DNA from: Halicephalobus mephisto | Taxonomy: Eukaryota; Nematoda; Chromadorea; Rhabditida; Panagrolaimidae | Assembly (NCBI GenBank): GCA_009193035.1 | Contig: SWDT01000070.1 | Span: forward strand, 372,001-436,000 | DNA length: 64,000 nucleotides | Reading direction: 5' to 3' | Shown: piece after piece, positions 11,641 through 23,537 of the stretch | Layout: each line of letters starts with the position of its first letter | Position numbering within the stretch: position 1 is the first letter of the stretch | Made by a program: the position numbers and the translations under genes | Notes under the pieces: generated by a model | Told to the model about the DNA's origin: nothing | What the model saw: only the letters and a program-made list of their open reading frames with translations | Database searches by the model: none

Positions 11641-12790
11641 TTAAGTTAAAAATATTTTTAAATTAAAATTTTTGCATGATTGTTATTTTATAATTTTAAT
11701 CAATTTCATTTTTTAAAATACATTTTATCTTAATAAATTTAGAAATTTTCGAAATTAGAACATGATTTTTTATCTACAACAGTCAATTTACAATTATAAA
11801 AGTAATATATTTTTCAAAATTTATAAAATCAAAATAACTTTTGCAAAATTAAAAAAGTAGAAAAAATTTAAAAAAGTTTAAAGATAAAAAAATTTTAAAT
11901 TTTAAAATGTAGAAATAAAAATAAAAAAATTTTAAAATAAAAAAAAAATAAATTTTTTTAAAAAATTTGAAATTTAAAAAAATAAAATTTTTTAAAAAAG
12001 TTTAAAATAAAAAAAATTAGATTTTTTTAAAAAATTCGAAATTTAAAAAAATTAAATTTTTTAAAAAATTTTAAAATAAAAAAAAATTTTAAATTTAAAA
12101 AAAATTAAATTTTTAAAATAAAAAAATTTTAAATTTAAAAGTAGAAAAAGGGGGTCAATAAAACATGTCCTTTGACAAAAGGCGGGTGCAAAAAGAACGA
12201 AATTTTTTCGATCAAGTGCTCCAATCACATGTTTGTCCTGCATTATCCTTGTGAATTATCAGGGACCCGATCCTTCCTTAATTGGTTTTTATAGATGAGT
12301 AAATTCCTCAAAAAATGAAAAAGCCAGGGCGTGAAAATCCATAAATTATTTATCGAAAAATCAAAAGATTATTAACCAATATCGATTTTTCAAAATTTTC
12401 AATTTTTTAAATTTTTTTAAACTTTGAATTTTTCGAAATTTTAAATTTTTTAAACTGAATTTTTATTTTTTTTTAATTTTTTGATTTTTTTTAATTTTTT
12501 GGAATTTTCGATTTTTTTTAATTTTTGATTTTTTGAAAGTTCAAAGTCGATAATTGTGATTATTAACCAATGATGTCTTAGATATGGAAATAAACTCATT
12601 ACGGAATTTTTGAAAATCACATTGAGATTGATGGTTTAAAAATCAGAGTAGAATTTGGCGCGAAAAAAAGTAATTTATCAAAGTCAATTCCCGCAGGGAA
12701 ATTCTTGATAATCATAATTAATTTATTTTTACAATAAAATTGGAAGTTAAAGTGTAAAAAAATAAGTAGAATTCTCTCACCGTGAAAAAC
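11641..12790. other. AT-rich spacer
   Basis: A/T-run sequence to about 12150. A short mixed island at 12150-12300 is open on the minus strand (60 codons), but without recognisable motif or good splice sites. No gene called. Confidence 0.5.
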
Positions 12791-12794
12791 ACTA

Positions 12795-13250
12795 ATAATA
12801 AAAGCGAATTCGCTTATTTTTAGGCAAAAGTCACTCGTAATAAGAGCGAATTCGTTTTTTTTAAGCGAAAGTCGCTTATAACAAAGGCGAATTCGCTCAT
12901 TTTCAAGCGAAAATTATTTATAATAAAAACGAATTCGCTCATTTTCAAGCGAAAGTCGCTTATAACAGAAGCGAATTCACTTATTTTCAAGCGAAAACTA
13001 TTTATAACAAAGGCGAATTCGCTCATTTTTAAGCGAAAATCGCTTATAACAGAAGCGAATTCGCTTATCTCTCGGTGAAAGTCGCTCGTAATAAGAGCGA
13101 ATTCGCTTATTTTCAAGCGAAAGTCGCTTATAACAGAAACGAATTCGCTTATTTTCAAGCGAAAATTATTTATAACAAAAGCGAATTCGCTTACTTCTTG
13201 GTGAAAGTCGCTCGTAATAAGACCGAATTCGTTTTTTTCAAACAAAAATT
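12795..13250. repeat. Satellite array, ~42-bp unit with GCGAATTCGC palindrome
   Basis: About ten units of AAGCGAATTCGCTTATTTTC plus AAGCGAAAGTCGCTTATAACAG-like sequence at 41-42 bp. Each unit contains the 10-bp perfect palindrome GCGAATTCGC (an EcoRI site) and a second pair of GCGAAA/CGCTT half-sites. Because the period is close to 42, a 141-codon frame stays open on the minus strand (14-residue repeats); I regard that as a by-product. Confidence 0.9.
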
Positions 13251-13611
13251 AAAATTTGTATAAAAAATAATTTATCAAAGTTCATTCTGATCAAAAAAGC
13301 TTTAATAAACATAAATTCTTTTTTAAAAGTGGAATTTAGTGCAGAAAACAACAGCTGATCGAGATCACCTCTCGTTGCGAATTTGTTCGTTTTCAAGTGC
13401 AAACCGAATTTGACACGAAAATCAACAATTTTTTAAAGTTAAATCCTGCAGCGAAATTATTGGAAATCATGATTATTTCGTTTATTTCAAATTTGAGATG
13501 AATTTTTACGCAAAAATATCTTCCACAGCAAATTTTTCGAAAATTACAATTTTTTTAAAAATAAAAATAAAATTTAATACATAAAATAACTTAGGAATTT
13601 ATTAAAGTTAA

Positions 13612-13880
13612 CTCTCATCACAAAAATCGCTTATAATAAAAGCGAATTCGTTTTTTTTAAGCGAAAATTATTTATAATAAAAGCGAATTCTTTTTTTTAA
13701 GCGAAAATTACTTATAATAAAAAAGAGTTCGCTGATCTTCAAGCGAAAGTTGCTTATAACAGAGGCGAATTCGTTTTTTTTAAGCGAAAATTATTTATAA
13801 TAAAAGCGAATTCGTTTTTTTTAAGCGAAAGTCACTTATTATAAAAGCGAATTCGCTGATTTTTAAGTGAAAGTTATTTT
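13612..13880. repeat. Second array of the same ~42-bp palindromic satellite
   Basis: About six units of AAGCGAATTCGTTTTTTTTA with AAGCGAAAATTATTTATAAT. More diverged than the first array and separated from it by about 360 bp of unique AT-rich sequence. Confidence 0.88.
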
Positions 13881-14879
13881 GCATCAAAGAAAATCTAAAA
13901 GTTCATCAAAATATGTTTTCACAAAGTTCTTCGATAATCATTAATCCGATCATAATCAAGTACAAAAAAATTTTGGCGCCAAAAATGACCCAAGAGGAAG
14001 ATGAAAAAACCTTCCGTCGTGAGTTCTGATGATAATGGCTCATCTGCGATCGAGTCCAAATCCAAAAATTAATCTGCAAAATAACGACATCAAATCCCGT
14101 CACGAAAATCTCTGATAATTATGATAAATTTTTTTATTTTTAAAAATGAATCAAATTTCGCATAAAAAATAGGAATTTTCGCTGTGAAATTTTTAATAAT
14201 CAAAAAGTCGAAATTTGACACAAAAAAAATTTTCAAAATCTCGCCGCGAAAGTTTCTGATAATTATAAATTTCCTAAAATATAAATCAAATTTCCTATAA
14301 AAAATTAAATTTCAAAAAATTAATTTTCGACACAAAATTCATAAAAATTATTTTTTTTAAAAATAAAAATAAAATAAATAAAATAAAATTTCAGAAATTA
14401 AAAGAAAATTGAATAAAATTAATTTTAAAATTAAAAAAATAAATAAAATAAAATTTTTAAAATTTAAAAAAAAATAGATAAAATTGAATTTTTAAAATTT
14501 AAATAAAATAAAATTTTTAAATTAAAAAAAAAATAAATTAAATTAAATTTTAAAAAATTAATTATTTTTAAAGTGAATTTTTTAAAAATCGAAAATTGAA
14601 TTTTTTATTCGCGAAAATTTTTCACCCAAAACGTACCCTAATAAAAAACCAACTTCTAGTGAGAATTCTTTGAAAATCGTATTTTGTTTTTTCCATGTGC
14701 GGGTGGAATTTGACACAAGTGACTTTCCAGATGATCGAAGTCAAACATTAAAAATTTACGATTGAATTTGTTTTTCTTACTTTGTATCGTCGTCAGGGGT
14801 TTGTTTACTGTGAAATCAATCTATTACAAAATAATGCCTCTTCCATCAAGTTCTAGAAAAATTTTCGATCAACATCCTT
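13881..14879. other. AT-rich spacer
   Basis: A minus-strand frame (13906-14103) and a plus frame from about 14760 are open, but neither shows family motifs or splice sites. CGCGAAAATTT/TTTGACACAAAA words recur in diverged form. Confidence 0.45.
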
Positions 14880-14904
14880 GTTTATTTTCCAAGTACACAA
14901 CAAT

Positions 14905-15385
14905 TGCTCCCTTGGGGGATTCACTGCTTTGGGGAATTTACTACTTTGGGGGATTCATTTCTTTAGGGAATTCACTACTTTGGGGGATTCACTGCCTTGA
15001 GAAATTTACTCTACTAGGATATTTATTACTTTGGGGGATTCACTACTTTGGGGGGATTCATTGCCTCAGGGAATTCACTACTTTGGGGGATTCACTGCCT
15101 TGGGGGAATTCATTTCTTTAGGGAATTCACTACTTTGGGGGGATTCATTGTCTTAAGGAATTTACTACTTTGGGGGATTCATTTCTTTAGGGAATTTACT
15201 ACTTTGGGGGGATTCACTGCCTTAAGGAATTTACTACTTTGGAGGAATTTATTTTTTTAGGGAATTTACTTCTTTGGGGGGATTCACTGCCTTGAGAAAC
15301 TTACTCTACTAGGACATTTACTACTTTGGAGGTTTACTCCCTTGAGACATTTTTTTCCTTAGGGCATTTACTTCTTTGGGTTTCA
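14905..15385. repeat. 17-bp G-rich minisatellite, >25 units
   Basis: Units alternate between CTACTTTGGGGGATTCA and CTGCCTTGGGGGAATTCA/TTTCTTTAGGGAATTCA at 17-18 bp. Nearly every unit has a run of three to six G on the plus strand, a striking strand asymmetry in an AT-rich setting. The 17-bp period cycles all three frames, so repetitive plus-strand frames here are not genes. Confidence 0.88.
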
Positions 15386-15640
15386 GTTATTTTCAAAGTC
15401 TTTAAAAATTGGTCTTCTTAGTCATGTGATGGGTATTTTAGGATCATTTAAATATCTAAAAATTAATTTAAAAGTAAAAAATGAGACTAATATTACGAAA
15501 TCGGAAAAGTTGTAGGATTTTTTGAATTTTAAAAATTTCAATATTTTTACAGTAAACCTGAGGTTACGGTATTTTTTGTGAAAAATTGTTTTTAGAATCT
15601 CCTGAGTTTATTAAAATCCATCAAAACCCGCAAAAATAAA

Positions 15641-18542
15641 CTACACAAATTGTTCTCTGTTTACAGTATCCAGCAGAAGTGAAGGTGCTTGGACGATGAC
15701 GTGTCGTCTACGGTCCAACGGTCGTCTTGGAACGATTAATTCTGGTCTTACGACGAACCAAGCCTTGGGCAATTCTTGAGGAACAGCAGTTATCGCTCTT
15801 CTTTTTCTTTTTTGCGTTTTACAGTAAGCCATACCGCAGATTAGACAGAGCAAAAATAAAAAGGCAAAAATGATCGTCAGTGACTGAGTAGATGTCCTCT
15901 GGGTGTACATCGCTCGGGTCACCGCCGAGTCCTAAAAAATCCAAAATTTTAAAAATAAATTTTTAAAAAATCCAAAATTTTAAAAATAAATTTTAAAAAA
16001 ATCCAAAATTAAAAAGAAATATTTTTTTTTAAAATCCAAAATTAAAAAAAAATAAATTTTTTTAAAAAGTCCAAAATTAAAGAAAAATAAACTTTTAAAA
16101 AATCCAAAATTTAAAAATAATTAAAAATAAATTTTTATTAAAAATCCAAAATTTAAAAATAAATTTTCGAAAAAATTAAAAGTTTAAAAAATTTAAATTT
16201 TAAAGAAATTTTAAAATTTATATTTAGTAAATTTCGACCAGTTTTGTTTTTTTGAATCGAGAAAAAAGAAGAACGAAAAAATTAAATTTTTTCAATATAG
16301 ACCAAATTAGAAACGGAGAAATTGGCCAATTTTGGAGGTTTTTTAATTTAATTTTTTTAAAAACAATATTCTAAAATAAAAATTAAAAATTTCGAAAATT
16401 TATTAATTTTTAAAATATTAAAAAAATAAAAAAATAAAAATTATTCTGAAAAAATCCCAAAACCAATTTTTTAAGAATTTGTAAATTATAATTTTCTAAA
16501 AAATTTATAAATTAATTTTGAAATAATTTCATAAAAAACTTTTTTTATTTAAAAAAATTAAAATCTTTCAAAATACTTTGATTTTAGAATTTTCTTAAAA
16601 ATTTCACAAATTAATTCAAAAATAAAATAATTTTTAATTTTTTAGGTAATTTCAAAATTTTTAATTTTTTAAATAATTTTAGAGTTTTTAATTTTTTAGA
16701 TAATTTTAAAAATTTAAATTTTTTAGGTAATTTTAAAATTTTTAATTTTTTAGATAATTTCAAATTTTTAAAATAATTTTAAAATTTTTAATTTTTTAGA
16801 TAATTTTAAAAATTCGTTTTGGAACGAAAATTTCTAACTTTTAAAATATGAAATTATTTTCCCGAAATTTGTCCAAAATAATTATCCCCAAAAGGTCAAA
16901 AGAGTTCAAGTGGAGGTTGACAGGGATTCGATAAATCGCGAACTTGCCCAAATTGATGCCCGTTGAAAAATTCGGAAAAATTTGCGAAGAAACATTGGGG
17001 ATTAATTTACGGACCGAAACCCGATGAAATCCATTATTCAAAAATAATTTTATAATTATTTTAAAATTTTTCAATAAAACGAAAAAAATTGATTTAATCT
17101 TTTCAAGTACCTGAGAAAATTGAAACTCACAGCGGCGACGATCGGGCCCTGGAGCGAATTCAGCTTGTTGTTTGAAAAATTCAAAGAGTCAAGAAACGTG
17201 AGCCTTTCGGACCAGTCAAAGGGTTCTATACTGAATTTGTAAATTTGTTTCTGTTCAAATAATTAAGTCCGACACTTCCGAAAAAACTGAAAAATTTTCA
17301 AATTTAAATAATTAATAAAAATAAAAATAAAAATAAATTTCCACGATCAAATAAACAATTATTATTTTTTGAGGACATATTTAAAATAACAATTTTTATT
17401 TGGATATTTATACTTTTTAAATTTAATAAAATTATTAATTAAAATAATAATCGAAGAGTAAATTCAAAATTTTCTTCATGAGACCAGTACTTAATATTCT
17501 CTATGAATACTTCCAAAATAATGGTCCTGGCACGAAAATACTTTTCTAAACCTAGTAAAACTATTAATTAAAATAATAATCAAAAAATAAATTTAAAATT
17601 TTCGTTATAAGATAAATAATAATTATTTTTTAAGAATATTTCCAAAATGATGGTCCTGACACGAAAATACTTTTTTGAATCTAGTAAAACTATTAATTAA
17701 AATAATAATCGAAAAATAAATTTAAAATTTTCGTTATAAGATAAATAATAATTATTTTTTAAGAATACTTCCAAAATGATGGTCCTGCCACGAAAATATT
17801 TTTCCAAACCTAGTAAAATTATTAATTAAAATAATAATCAAAAAATAAATTAAAAATTTTCTTTCTAAGATAAATAATAATTATTTTTTAAGAATATTTC
17901 CAAAATGATGGTCCTGGCACGAATGGCCATTTCATTGTTGCTAATATTGCTTAATATGGCTTCTGAATGTTCTTAATTTTTTAAATTACTTTCTACTTTT
18001 ATACATTTGTATTAAATATAAAACAATATTAAAAAATTTAGAGAAATTTAATAATTTTTTTAAATTTTACAAAAATTCAAAAAATTTATTTTTCGTTTCA
18101 GGACCCAAATTGGAAAATTTAAATTTAAAATAAAATAATTTATTTTAACTTGACTAAAGAATTCAAAAAAATAAAAACTTTCGAAAAATTTCAAAATTCT
18201 AAAAAATTTTTAAAAATTAAAAATATTAAAAAAATTTTAAAAATTAAAAAAATTTAAAATATTAAAAAAAATTTTAAAAATCGAAAAATTAAAAAAATTT
18301 TAAAAATTAAAAATATTAAAAAAAATTGAAATTCAGTAAAACGAAGCCAATTTATATTTTTTAAAATAAAAAAATCCAAAAATATCCCAAATTGGATTAA
18401 CTTTACAATTGTCAACAATTTTTGAAGTTATTTATTTTTCCATAAGATAAAAATTCCCAGGACTTTGAGGACAGCAAATAAGATCAATTTCAAAAAACCT
18501 AAAAGCAACTCTGTCAAGTGGAAGAAAATCAAGCAAACAATT
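15641..18542 (-). CDS. Leucine-rich-repeat single-pass membrane protein, 3' part
   Basis: Two well supported exons: 17131-17230 and the terminal exon 15641-15931 (phase 0 junction, GTGAGT donor, TTTTTTAG acceptor). The upstream exon encodes a leucine-rich repeat (RLTFLDSLNFSNNKLNSL). The terminal exon encodes a membrane segment (LTIIFAFLFLLCLICGMAYC), a KRKRR stop-transfer stretch and a ~60-residue Arg/Pro-containing cytoplasmic tail. AATAAA lies at 15612-15607, 29 nt past the stop. A candidate preceding exon, 18499-18542 (LLDFLPLDRVAF), joins in phase 2, but its acceptor is poor. The 5' end is not found; open patches on the minus strand near 18950-19010, 19510-19550 and 21480-21740 may hold more exons. 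Known: LRR-TM proteins act in adhesion or reception. The ligand is unknown. Confidence 0.6.
15932..17130. other. Intron of the LRR gene, A/T-run sequence
   Basis: 15932-16180 repeats TCCAAAATTTAAAAATAAAT at about 30 bp. 16600-16810 repeats TTTTTAATTTTTTAGATAAT at about 35 bp. A minus-strand patch at 16900-17050 stays open but has no acceptable exon boundaries. Confidence 0.55.
17400..17935. repeat. ~129-bp tandem repeat with GGTCCTGRCACGAA
   Basis: Motif starts at about 17523, 17652, 17781 and 17910, an even 129-bp spacing. Each is followed by AAATA-TTTT, CTAGTAAAACTATTAATTAA, AATAATAATC and AGATAAATAATAATTATTTT. Confidence 0.88.
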
Positions 18543-19689
18543 CTGCTCAGACAGATTTAAGTTTTAAAAAATTAAAAAATAAAATTTCAAAAAAATAAAA
18601 AAATAAAATTTCAAAAAATTCAAAAAAATAAAATTTAAAAAAATTAAAAATTAAAGTTTTAAAAAATTTAAAAAATTAGAGTTTTAAAAATTTTTAAATT
18701 AAAAAAAAAATAAAATTTTAAAAAATTTAAAAATAAAAGTTTTAAAAAATTTAAAAATTAAAATTTTGAAAAATTAAATTTTAAAAAATAATTCTTTAAT
18801 TTAAATTTAAAAAAAAATAATTTTTAAATAAAAATGAAAAAATAATAATTTTTTAGATTTAAAAAATAAATAATTTTTTAAATAAAAATAAAAAATGAAT
18901 AATGATTTTTTTGAATTTGAAAAAAATAAAATCTTAAAGTACTCGAAGGGGCCAAAGGTTGAACAAGTCCACGATCAATCAAGTTTAAATCCAAGTCTCG
19001 AAATTTCTAATTCAGCAAGAAAAATTTTTTTTGTAATCGATGATCAGATACGAAATTTTTCAAATTTTGAACATTTTAAAAAAAATTTAAATTATTTAAA
19101 AAAATTAAAATAATTTTTAATTTTTATAATTTTTGAAAAAAAATAATTTTTAATTTTTACAATTTTCAAAAAAAAATATTTTTTAATTTTTAAAATTTTT
19201 GAAAAAAAATAATTTTTAATTTTTATAATTTTTGAAAAAAATAATTTTTAATTTTTATAATTTTTGAAAAAAATTATTTTTAATTTTTATAATTTTCAAA
19301 AAAAAATTTTTTAATTTTTTAAATTTTTTTAAATTTTACAATTTTCGAAAAAAATTATTTTTTTTTAATTTTTAAACTTTCGAAAAGAAATTTTAAAATC
19401 AATAAAATTCCGAAAATTCGTTGTAAAACAATTTTGAAAAATATTTTTTAAATAAAAATCATTTGAGTTTTTTAAAAGTGTAAATGAAGAAATAAAAATT
19501 TACGATCGAACATCGGCTGTGATAAGCAAACACATGTCAAATGGCGCAGAACTTAAAAATAAACAATAGCAAGTAACCAAAATTGCAAAACTAATTTTTA
19601 TTTTTCTTTGTTATTTAAAAAACAAAATAATAAGTCTGTATTTTGCAAAAAGTGAATTTTATTACAAAAAAGAGTAGATTTAAAAATTT

Positions 19690-20090
19690 CTATTGTATCT
19701 GATACATTGTATTTAATTTATTTATATATTGAATACAGTACATCTATATTGCATTTAAGCATTCGAGATATTATTTACAAAATATTGATACAAACTCAAT
19801 ATATTAACATATCAACATATTGAATATAATATATTTGATAAATCAAAATCATTTCGATGAGTCAATATCACACAAAAAGATACATTTAAAAAGTTCTGTT
19901 GTATCTGATACATTGTATTTAATGTACTGATATTTCGTCTAATGTGCCGGTATATAAAATACAATGTATCTGGTAAATCAGGGTTGTTTTAATATATCCA
20001 TACATTAAATACAATACACTGACATTGACTTAATGAATCGATTTATTAAAAAAGTCCTGATGTATCGGACATATTAAATACCATGCCTCG
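19690..20090. repeat. Diverged repeats around GATACATTGTATTTAAT
   Basis: Copies of CTGATACATTGTATTTAAT at about 19700 and 19903, plus ATACAATGTATCTGG, ATACAATACACTGACAT and TTGAATATAATATATTTG. The words occur in both orientations and are partly self-complementary. They abut the solo LTR that begins at 20100. Confidence 0.55.
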
Positions 20091-20099
20091 ATATCATAC

Positions 20100-20329
20100 T
20101 GTTGGATCGGGCACGATCTATCTGAGTGGAGGCCCTACAGCGTTGGTCCCGAAGGGAAATACCCTGAGGACCAACGAAATTTGAACAATTGTGGTTCGGT
20201 GGGAATTTAAGAAAATTACGCAATATTTTGTAAAAGTTGTTTTTGTATCTCGTGCCTCTGGCTTTATATAGTTATTTTATATATTTCTCGTCTACACGCG
20301 GATCAGGAACCACTAATCACGATCTAACA
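20100..20329 (+). mobile_element. Solo LTR of a retrotransposon (copy 1)
   Basis: A 230-bp block starting TGTTGGATCGGGCACGATCT and ending CACGATCTAACA, with 5'-TG...CA-3' and inverted ends. It matches the block at 25732-25959 along its length. Flanks CATAC and CGTAC differ by one base and could be a decayed 5-bp target duplication. No gag/pol frame, primer-binding site or partner LTR adjoins it. Orientation is plus, from the AATAAA of the second copy. Confidence 0.75.
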
Positions 20330-21845
20330 CGTACTTGATTTATTAGATAAAGCAGAGCTATTTCAATGAATCAATACATTGTATATCATGTACTTATTTT
20401 TTGTAGTGCAAATTTCTCAACAAACAGCTGTAAGGGATTAACAAACCAAGTGTCTTTTTCCCTTGGGAGTTCCTTTATCGATTAAAGCAGTTGTTTTTTG
20501 AAAAAAAAATTATTCGTATTTTTACTGGATACATTCGGAATTTTCTAATATTTAAAATATATATTATCCATTTTCGTCAAGTCAACTTGCGTGAAATTTC
20601 TAATCGACTTTGATTATTTTCCAAGTTTAAAAATATAAAATTTTCGGATTTTCATATATCAATTTTTGGCTGCACGACAGATGCTTTTATTTCGTGGAAG
20701 TTATCCTGTTTTTTACATTTTTCAATAGTTGACTTAATATCTGAATTAAGTAACAAAGTTGATTCTAAAAAATTCCGAAATCAACAGAAGTCGCTAGAGA
20801 GCAACTACCAGACAGTCAATTTCGTAATTTTCTCAAACTTGTTCCATCTGATCTACGTCGTTCATTGATTGCTTTCATCTTTGTCCTAGAAAATAGCTGA
20901 TATCGGATAATCCTATTTGGAAACTGTAAATTTTTCAAGGATACAATAACCGTAACTTTTAATCTCCCAGAAATCTACTAACGACGAAAAAGTGAAAATT
21001 TGATTCTTTAAAATTTCTAAAGAAATAATTTTTTCAAATTACTGAGTCAAAAGAAATCAAACCGGAACAAAGTTCTTTGAAAATCGTCTTCAATGTTCAA
21101 TATTATACCAGGAGTCTTCAGAAATAGTAATAATTAGAAATAAAATAAAATATTCATCAATTCTGAATTCACAAAATCGAGTTCAGCGATAATTTTCCAT
21201 ATATCGACAAATTTAGGATCACCTCATAAACCGAAGAAAATCATCTTAAAGAACTTTCAACAGATCTGAAATTCAATAAAAAAACAAAAAATAACACCAA
21301 ATAAAACATTTTTAAATAAAAAAATAAAAAAAAATAAAAAAAGCATAATTCTAAAAAATTCAAAAAACATACGTTTTTTAATAATTAGAGTCTTCCAAAT
21401 AGAATAAATAGAACAAATATATAATGAACCAGGTTTGTAGCAGATTATGACACAGTCCGTATTATTTTTCAACAGTATTTGCCGGCGGACAACCTTCCAT
21501 AACGAGTTCAGCTCATGACGAAAAATCTCACAATCCCGCGAAATAATTCCAGTTGCTGCGGCAAAAGCCAGGTTTCCGAGAGTTCGTTTTTTGAACTTTT
21601 TTATTTTTGAAGAAATATAAAATTAAAAATCCAAACAACAACGACAATTCTCTCGAAGTGAAACAACTTCGTAAAACGAGCGTCCTTCTACCGTAACTTC
21701 AGGGAACATCGTGGTGGGAGTTGGTTCATGTCCTCTGTCAAGTAATTATTTATTTATTTTTGGAAATCATTGAAAATTTAAATTCGTCATTGAAAAAAAA
21801 ACCACCTGTGTCAAATTTTGTAAAAAGTCAAAATCAAATTGAATT
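20330..21845. other. Mixed-composition spacer with unassigned open patches
   Basis: Minus-strand frames at about 21480-21610 (contains GNLAFAAATGIISRDCEIFR) and 21625-21740 (contains TTMFPEVTVEGRSFYEVVSL) have coding-like composition. They could be 5' exons of the LRR gene. On the plus strand, 20765-20900 encodes a frame ending LRRSLIAFIFVLENS. None could be joined with confidence, so they stay unassigned. Confidence 0.4.
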
Positions 21846-21854
21846 TTCTAAGAA

Positions 21855-22245
21855 CTAACTACGTTGGCCTGCCGAAATGCTGCAAGCAAACTGCACTTTG
21901 ATTTCGAAATCTTGGTAAACGTAAATACATGAAAATTCTTAATGACCGTAATCAGTGCTGAATTCTATAAAAAGGTTGACATCAAAATCAAAGTCAAACT
22001 AAAATCTGCAGTTTGCTCGCAACATTGGGGCAAGTCGGTAAAAATTGGAACTAAATTCGCAACATGCCTGCAACATCTCGGCAGGTCCGTCAAGATTACT
22101 ATATTTACATTCATGAAGATTCCGAAATAACACTAAAATCTGCAGTTTGCTCGCAACATTGGGGCAAGTCGATCGAAATCAAAACTAAATCCGCAATATG
22201 CCCGCAGCATTCCGGCAGGTCGGTTAACATTTCTGACGGAAGTTG
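21855..22245. repeat. ~125-bp repeat of the CTGCAGTTTGCTCGCAACAT family
   Basis: Two near-complete tandem units (about 22000-22120 and 22130-22240) share AAAATCTGCAGTTTGCTCGC, AACATTGGGGCAAGTCG and CGGCAGGTC. A diverged unit precedes them near 21865. The same core recurs at 58.3-58.9 kb and 59.7/60.06 kb. Confidence 0.85.
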
Positions 22246-23537
22246 ATTTCGATGATTTTTTGCATAAATTTTAACTTACTTTTGAGAATGAATAAATTTA
22301 TCATGGTTTTCAGAAATTTAAATTTTTTCGTTTCGAAACTGATTTGCATTTATTTCCAAATTTTCTATTTTCTATTTTCTTTGAAATCTTAAATGTCCTT
22401 GATTTATGGCATTGACCACAAGATTAATGAAATCCATCTTTTTCAAGATCGGCTCGATTTAAAAAATTCAAATAAAAACGGTTTTAATCGCCAGATGCAA
22501 ATGACCACGCCTAACGCTCCAATTTTCTGATTTAATCGATTTTTATTTTTGAATTTTTTTTTACAAAAAAATTTCCTAATTGACGAATTTCTCGAGGAAA
22601 ATGTTGTTTTATTTTTTTCTCGCTGAAAAACAAATCAAACAACTGTGCTGATTGCCTTTGGCAAAATTGATCCAGCACCTGGCGTCATTCATCGCTTTAT
22701 TGGAGTCGAAGTTGCGATATTCCATCACTTTGAAATTTTTTATTTTGTACTGTTACTTTTATAAATTTTTAAAACGTCGAAATTCAGTCGAAAAATTTTA
22801 AAATTCAAAATTTTCGAAATTTAAAAACTTTTTTGAAATTTTCGAAATTATAAAATTTTTGAAATTTTAAAAATTATTTAATAATTTTAAAACTTTTGAA
22901 ATTTATTAAATAATTTTGAACTTTTTAAACGTCTTATAGGAATTTCTGGAATTTTGTTGATTTTCATTAAAGCTTCCAGAATCAAGTAAAAAATTCCGAA
23001 ATATTGAATAACAATCTTTATACTTCATTAGTAAATTTGAAAATTGTTAAAATTCCGAAATATTCAATCGAAATTTTTATTCTTTATTAGTAAATTCGAA
23101 AATTATTAAAATTCCGAAATATTGAATAAAAATCTTTATACTTCATTAGTAAATTCGAAAATTATTAAAATTCAAAAATATTCAATCGAAATTTTTATTC
23201 TTCATTAATAAATTCGAAAATTATTAAAATTCTTATAAAATTCCATAATCTTAAAAATTTCTAAAATTTTTCAGAAATTACATAAACTTTAAAATTTTCA
23301 AAGAACTTTAAAATTTCTAAAATCTTCCAAAATATTTTTGGTTTTTAGAATTTCCAAAATTTAAAAATTCATATTAAAATTATTTTTCAATTTTTTTCGA
23401 AAATCTTTCATTTTTTAACGTCAGTGAATTTATTTGCGAATTTTGTGGACGAGACTGAATTTAATCGATTTCTGATTTTTCGTTTTATTTTTGTACAATT
23501 TTTTGATCCAATATTAATCATTACAGTAACGTCGAAA
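22246..23537. other. Spacer with ~62-bp repeats
   Basis: From about 22985 to 23230 a unit with TTCCGAAATATTGAATAAAA and CTTCATTAGTAAATTCGAAA repeats four times. A minus-strand ATG at 22725 opens 36 codons (starts MEYRNFDSNKAMNDARCWIN) of coding-like composition but lacks a usable donor. All six frames are similarly open there, so no gene is called. Confidence 0.45.

Noticed and set aside
12820..13245. 141-codon minus-strand repetitive frame
   Set aside because: Created by the near-42-bp period of the satellite. The second array is not open in the same way and no signal or domain exists.
14762..15260. Plus-strand frames with repeated WGIHYFGG-like residues
   Set aside because: The 17-bp period rotates the frame; the apparent protein repeats are a by-product of the minisatellite.
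22640..22730. Coding-like patch with minus-strand ATG at 22725
   Set aside because: All frames on both strands are open and no donor gives a sensible exon, so it is not listed as a gene.
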